Assembly: GCA_047626155.1 (NCBI GenBank)
Contig: JBLHRR010000120.1
Location: 1 to 17,720, forward strand
DNA length: 17,720 nt
DNA from: CALGLS01 sp047626155
GTDB lineage: Bacteria; Bacteroidota; Bacteroidia; Chitinophagales; Saprospiraceae
Direction: 5' to 3'
The notes below the pieces were generated by a model. The model did not search any database. It had not been told where the DNA came from and was given only the letters and a program-made list of their open reading frames with translations. The translations under genes were made by a program, and so were the position numbers. Positions 14,909-17,720 of the stretch are shown in pieces. Numbering within the stretch: the first letter of the stretch is position 1; every line of letters begins with the position of its first letter.

Positions 14909-16831
14909 CTACTTCTGTATAATAATAATCGGTATCAAAATCTCCACTCGTGTTCCTGCGGCCTTTCCATCTTCTGTTTCTAGGTCTATTGTTTTGACAA
15001 AAAGCTCATCACTATGCTTGCTCTTTCCGATGATATCCAATCGTTTCTCCGTGATGGCCGTGCCCATAGAGCGATGTTTGGAGTTCTGTGGATTACTGTC
15101 TTTGAATTCTTTTGCCTTTTCCCTACCTATTCCGTTGTCTTCCACAATGCATTGGATATGCTCCTCATCTTTTAAGAGAAACTCAATGGTCAATTTTCCT
15201 TCAGAAATAGAACGTAGGCCATGCTCCAGTGCATTCTCCACGTAAGGTTGAACAATCATAGCGGGAAGCCCCATAATGTCGTCCTCTATTTCATCATCGA
15301 CTGTAATCTCATAACTGAGTTTCGATTCGAAACGGAGTTCCCGATTGATGTAGAGATAGTTTTCCAAAAATTCTACCTCATCTTCCAGTGGAATGTATTC
15401 CATATCCGAGAGTTCCAAGCTTTGACGCATCAGTCGTGCAAAAATAGCCAAGTACTTTGTGGCGGAACTTAGATCATTGGAAGTAATATAATTCTGAATG
15501 GCATTTAAGGCATTGTAAATAAAGTGCGGGTTCATCTGTGCCCTAAGGGCTTTCAGTTGCAAACCAACAGCCTGAAGCTTTAGCACTTCTGCTTCCTGTC
15601 TTTTTTTATCTGCTTCATATTTCACCTCCATTTCCATGATCAAACGGCGATTCACCTCTGCAATTCTCTGTTCTTCCATTTGCCCATGGATAACGAGGTA
15701 ATCGTAAGCATCCTCGTAATTATCTGTTGAAGCATAATATTCCGCGATTCCCTGACAGATCGCAGAAAGCCGCTTGTAATCTTTTACCAACCAGGCGAAT
15801 TCATAAGCCTTCTGCATATGCTTCTCTGCCTTCTTGTTTTTACCTTGTGCAATCGCTATTTTCGCTTTTCTACTTTCCAACTCTGCAAAGTTTGCATAAT
15901 CCTTAGCTGATTTCTCCCGATAAAGCGATTCTGCTTTTTTAATCAATAACAATGCTTCTTCGTACTTCTCTCGGGTAAAATAACAAGAGCCTAAATTCGC
16001 GTAGGCCGCGGCCCGGGCGTCCTGACTGATATCGTCCTTTATCTTCAGCGATCTTTTGAAATACAATTCTGCATTCTCTAATTCCTGCAAAGCCATATAT
16101 CCATTCCCAACATTTAAGTAATGCCAGCTCAACCGAGTACGCATCCCAAGAGTTTCACACCAGTTAATGACATTGAGGTAAGCTTTTACAGAACGCTCCT
16201 GCTCCTCACTGTCCTCATATATTTTTCCAAGACTGGAGTAGATGATCGTTTTGAAATAATAATCTTTTACCGTCAGTGGAGTCGTCAAAGCATTGATTCG
16301 CTTATCTGCTTCTAAAAATTGCTCTATGGCTGCAGGATAATTTCTATAAAGCAAATTGATAGAACCTTCCCGGCAAATGATTCTGGACATAAGGCTCTCA
16401 TCCGGAAAATCAACCAAAAGGTTCTTCGCTTTTTCTAACAATTTATTCGCGGCCTCAAATTTACGAAGGTTGACCAGCGTTCCGGCATAATCAATAAAGG
16501 CCTCTGCCTGTTGTTTAACCGTCCCAATCTCCTCCAACAACGCAATGGCTTTTTGATAATGCTCCTCTGACAGATAAAAATTGTAGAGCTGATTCTCCAC
16601 AAAAGCCATATTGTTATGATAATTGAATTTAAAATCTGGATGCGGAAAAGTATTCAGGATTCGCTTAAGCTCATCGAGGTGAGACAAGGCTTTTGGACAA
16701 TCGGTAAAGGCGTAGTATTCAGAGAGTTGATCTAGGAGCACCATCCGTTGCTTATCATCCTCCTGATTTTGGAGTTGAATTTCAATCTTTTTAAGATTTC
16801 TGGAAGCAGTATCAGCTAGTGATGCGATCAT
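14909..16831 (-). CDS. Soluble TPR-containing LytS-family sensor histidine kinase
   Basis: 640 aa. Residues about 30-385 are TPR-type helical repeats (for example YANLGSCYFTREKYEEALLLIKKAESLY at about 277-304, no longer than one repeat). A charged coiled coil follows at about 385-430. The LytS/His_kinase domain starts with MNPHFIYNALNAIQNYI, where His436 is the likely phospho-acceptor. The ATPase has PYVENALEHGLR (N-box, Asn533), EDNGIGR (564-570) and MGTAI (589-593). There is no signal peptide and no transmembrane helix between TPR and kinase, unlike most Bacteroidota TPR-LytS sensors, so it should sense a cytoplasmic signal or protein partner. No LytTR response regulator is adjacent, and the phosphotransfer partner is unknown. 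The start at 16831 is preceded by an A-rich CTAAAAA, typical for the phylum. Confidence 0.93.
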   Translation of the reverse strand: MIASLADTASRNLKKIEIQLQNQEDDKQRMVLLDQLSEYYAFTDCPKALSHLDELKRILNTFPHPDFKFNYHNNMAFVENQLYNFYLSEEHYQKAIALLEEIGTVKQQAEAFIDYAGTLVNLRKFEAANKLLEKAKNLLVDFPDESLMSRIICREGSINLLYRNYPAAIEQFLEADKRINALTTPLTVKDYYFKTIIYSSLGKIYEDSEEQERSVKAYLNVINWCETLGMRTRLSWHYLNVGNGYMALQELENAELYFKRSLKIKDDISQDARAAAYANLGSCYFTREKYEEALLLIKKAESLYREKSAKDYANFAELESRKAKIAIAQGKNKKAEKHMQKAYEFAWLVKDYKRLSAICQGIAEYYASTDNYEDAYDYLVIHGQMEEQRIAEVNRRLIMEMEVKYEADKKRQEAEVLKLQAVGLQLKALRAQMNPHFIYNALNAIQNYITSNDLSSATKYLAIFARLMRQSLELSDMEYIPLEDEVEFLENYLYINRELRFESKLSYEITVDDEIEDDIMGLPAMIVQPYVENALEHGLRSISEGKLTIEFLLKDEEHIQCIVEDNGIGREKAKEFKDSNPQNSKHRSMGTAITEKRLDIIGKSKHSDELFVKTIDLETEDGKAAGTRVEILIPIIIIQK

Positions 16832-16859
16832 TTTTTAGTGTTAGTCCTATCTTTTTGTA

Positions 16860-16990
16860 CGTCGCCCCTTCAGGGCTCTGCGTGAAGGTAAAAGTGAAAT
16901 GTGGTAATATGAAGGGTTCCTTGTACCTCCTTTGATCTAATATATCCTTAAGGTTTCCTTGCGTCCTTATTGCGGCGTTGCGCTTACCTA
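16860..16990. repeat. CTCTGCGTGAAGGT / TTGCGTCCTTATTGCGG repeat remnant
   Basis: Between two minus-strand genes this spacer holds GCCCC-TTCA-GGGC, CTCTGCGTGAAGGT and TTGCGTCCTTATTGCGGCG. The first words are shared with the repeat at 7727-7801. No gene or clear terminator is seen. Confidence 0.45.
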
Positions 16991-16994
16991 ACTT

Positions 16995-17720
16995 CTAGCG
17001 ACTGTCTCTTATTTTCGCTTCGTCTATATTAAACCATCGAAGTAATTGCTTTTTATAATCACCTTCTTTCAATGGCCTATTTTCCTTTATTTCTCCGTTT
17101 TTAGTAATTTTTAAAGTATTCCCTGTAATTGTTATTCGCCCATTCTCTGTTGGTTTACTTATTAGTTTCTTTTGAGTGAAATGGGAATCAGGACTTGTCT
17201 GATGATAATTGCACATTCCGCTAAATTCATCTATCGCTCTTTCCTTTTCGGAGAAAATATATTCAATTGATTTCGTTTTACCTTCAATCTTTGAAACTTG
17301 GTAGTATTTATTATCATACTCCTCAATTACAAAATCCCCTCTTGGGTCTGATTGCGTTTTATTAATTTCAAGCTTTAATGGATAAAATACAAATTCGCCA
17401 AAACCAACATCCACTAGATATTTTATATTATCCAATACGACTATTATCGCTAAATGATCGTATTCTTTCCCGAAATCTTCTTTCTTATTGTCGTAAACTC
17501 TCGCTGAAATTATTTTGGAATCAAATCCAAGTCTCTTTAGTAGGGTATCGAACACCCCATTCAGTTCGTAACAAAAACCACCTCTTCCTTTTACTACGAT
17601 TTCATGATAAATGTTATCCATATCTAAATCAATGGAATTACCATAATGTATAGCTAGATTCTCGAATGGCACATTCAACAGGTGAGCCTTCTGTAGACCT
17701 CTAAGAGCATGGAGCGTTGG
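16995..17720 (-). CDS. Arylamine N-acetyltransferase, 5'-truncated by window edge
   Basis: Transfers acetyl from acetyl-CoA to arylamines, hydrazines or related amines in the cytoplasm. The reading frame stays open from 17678 to the window edge at 17720 and adds PTLHALRGLQKAHLL before NVPFENL, a typical NAT N-terminal segment. The TTG at 17676-17678 is therefore not the start, and the true start lies outside. The visible 241 codons carry the Cys-His-Asp triad in GGFCYELN, YDHLAIIV and LVDVGFGE, spaced 39 and 15 residues apart as in classical NATs. NATs are usually 255-280 aa, so roughly 15-40 residues are missing. The coding sequence is visibly more A/T- and Lys/Asn-rich than the kinase next to it, a weak hint of separate origin. 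The substrate is not predictable. Confidence 0.93.
   Translation of the reverse strand, partial: PTLHALRGLQKAHLLNVPFENLAIHYGNSIDLDMDNIYHEIVVKGRGGFCYELNGVFDTLLKRLGFDSKIISARVYDNKKEDFGKEYDHLAIIVVLDNIKYLVDVGFGEFVFYPLKLEINKTQSDPRGDFVIEEYDNKYYQVSKIEGKTKSIEYIFSEKERAIDEFSGMCNYHQTSPDSHFTQKKLISKPTENGRITITGNTLKITKNGEIKENRPLKEGDYKKQLLRWFNIDEAKIRDSR

Noticed and set aside
14802..15245. 147-codon plus-strand frame overlapping the end of the kinase
   Set aside because: Antisense shadow of the HATPase region; its start lies inside MRKL copy 3, and the product has no recognisable features.

Overview
The window looks like chromosomal DNA of a Bacteroidota, most plausibly a Saprospiria/Lewinella-like marine or environmental lineage. 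The evidence is a Por/T9SS type A C-terminal sorting domain on a secreted enzyme, exact matches to the Bacteroidota promoter element TAnnTTTG upstream of tyrS (206-213) and pbpC (11584-11591), A-rich start-codon contexts without Shine-Dalgarno sequences, and a LytS-type histidine kinase with TPR repeats. The genus is inference, because no rRNA gene is present.

Layout. 1-210: a CpG-rich 10/12-bp tandem repeat, then a tyrS promoter. 232-1503 (+): tyrosyl-tRNA synthetase with a degenerate HIGH motif. 1504-2134: AT-rich spacer ending in a strong inverted repeat. 2135-2698 (+): NUMOD4/HNH-derived protein that has lost its first catalytic His and gained a C-terminal helix-turn-helix, followed by a clear intrinsic terminator. 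3106-4182 (-): stand-alone LanB C-terminal (glutamate-elimination) protein with no LanB N-domain or precursor nearby. 4228-5037: non-coding, with several AT palindromes. 5038-7680 (+): exported PQQ sugar-dehydrogenase-like / diheme cytochrome c / T9SS fusion. 7911-10034 (+): Tex. 10185-11243 (+): HExxH lipoprotein. 11244-11613: dense cluster of palindromic repeats. 11614-13977 (+): penicillin-binding protein 1C. 13978-14908: about 930 bp non-coding with a triplicated hairpin-plus-MRKL element. 14909-16831 (-): soluble TPR-LytS histidine kinase. 16995-17720 (-): arylamine N-acetyltransferase, cut by the window edge.

The genes do not form one pathway. Most stand alone, separated by long repeat-rich spacers. 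tyrS, tex and pbpC are housekeeping genes. The quinohaemoprotein, RiPP-type enzyme, HNH-derived regulator and NAT are accessory.

The most interesting signal is not a protein. It is the element present three times between pbpC and the kinase (about 14113-14262, 14466-14612, 14722-14870). Each copy has an A-run, a stem-loop whose two arms change together between copies, an ATGAGAAAACTA start, an in-frame TAG 54-57 nt downstream, and a conserved block containing CGGT about 80 nt from the ATG. Read on the other strand, the same stem-loops are intrinsic terminators facing the kinase gene, so both readings are kept open. Second-tier items are the orphan LanB elimination protein, the exapted HNH regulator with its palindrome, and the T9SS-exported haem protein.
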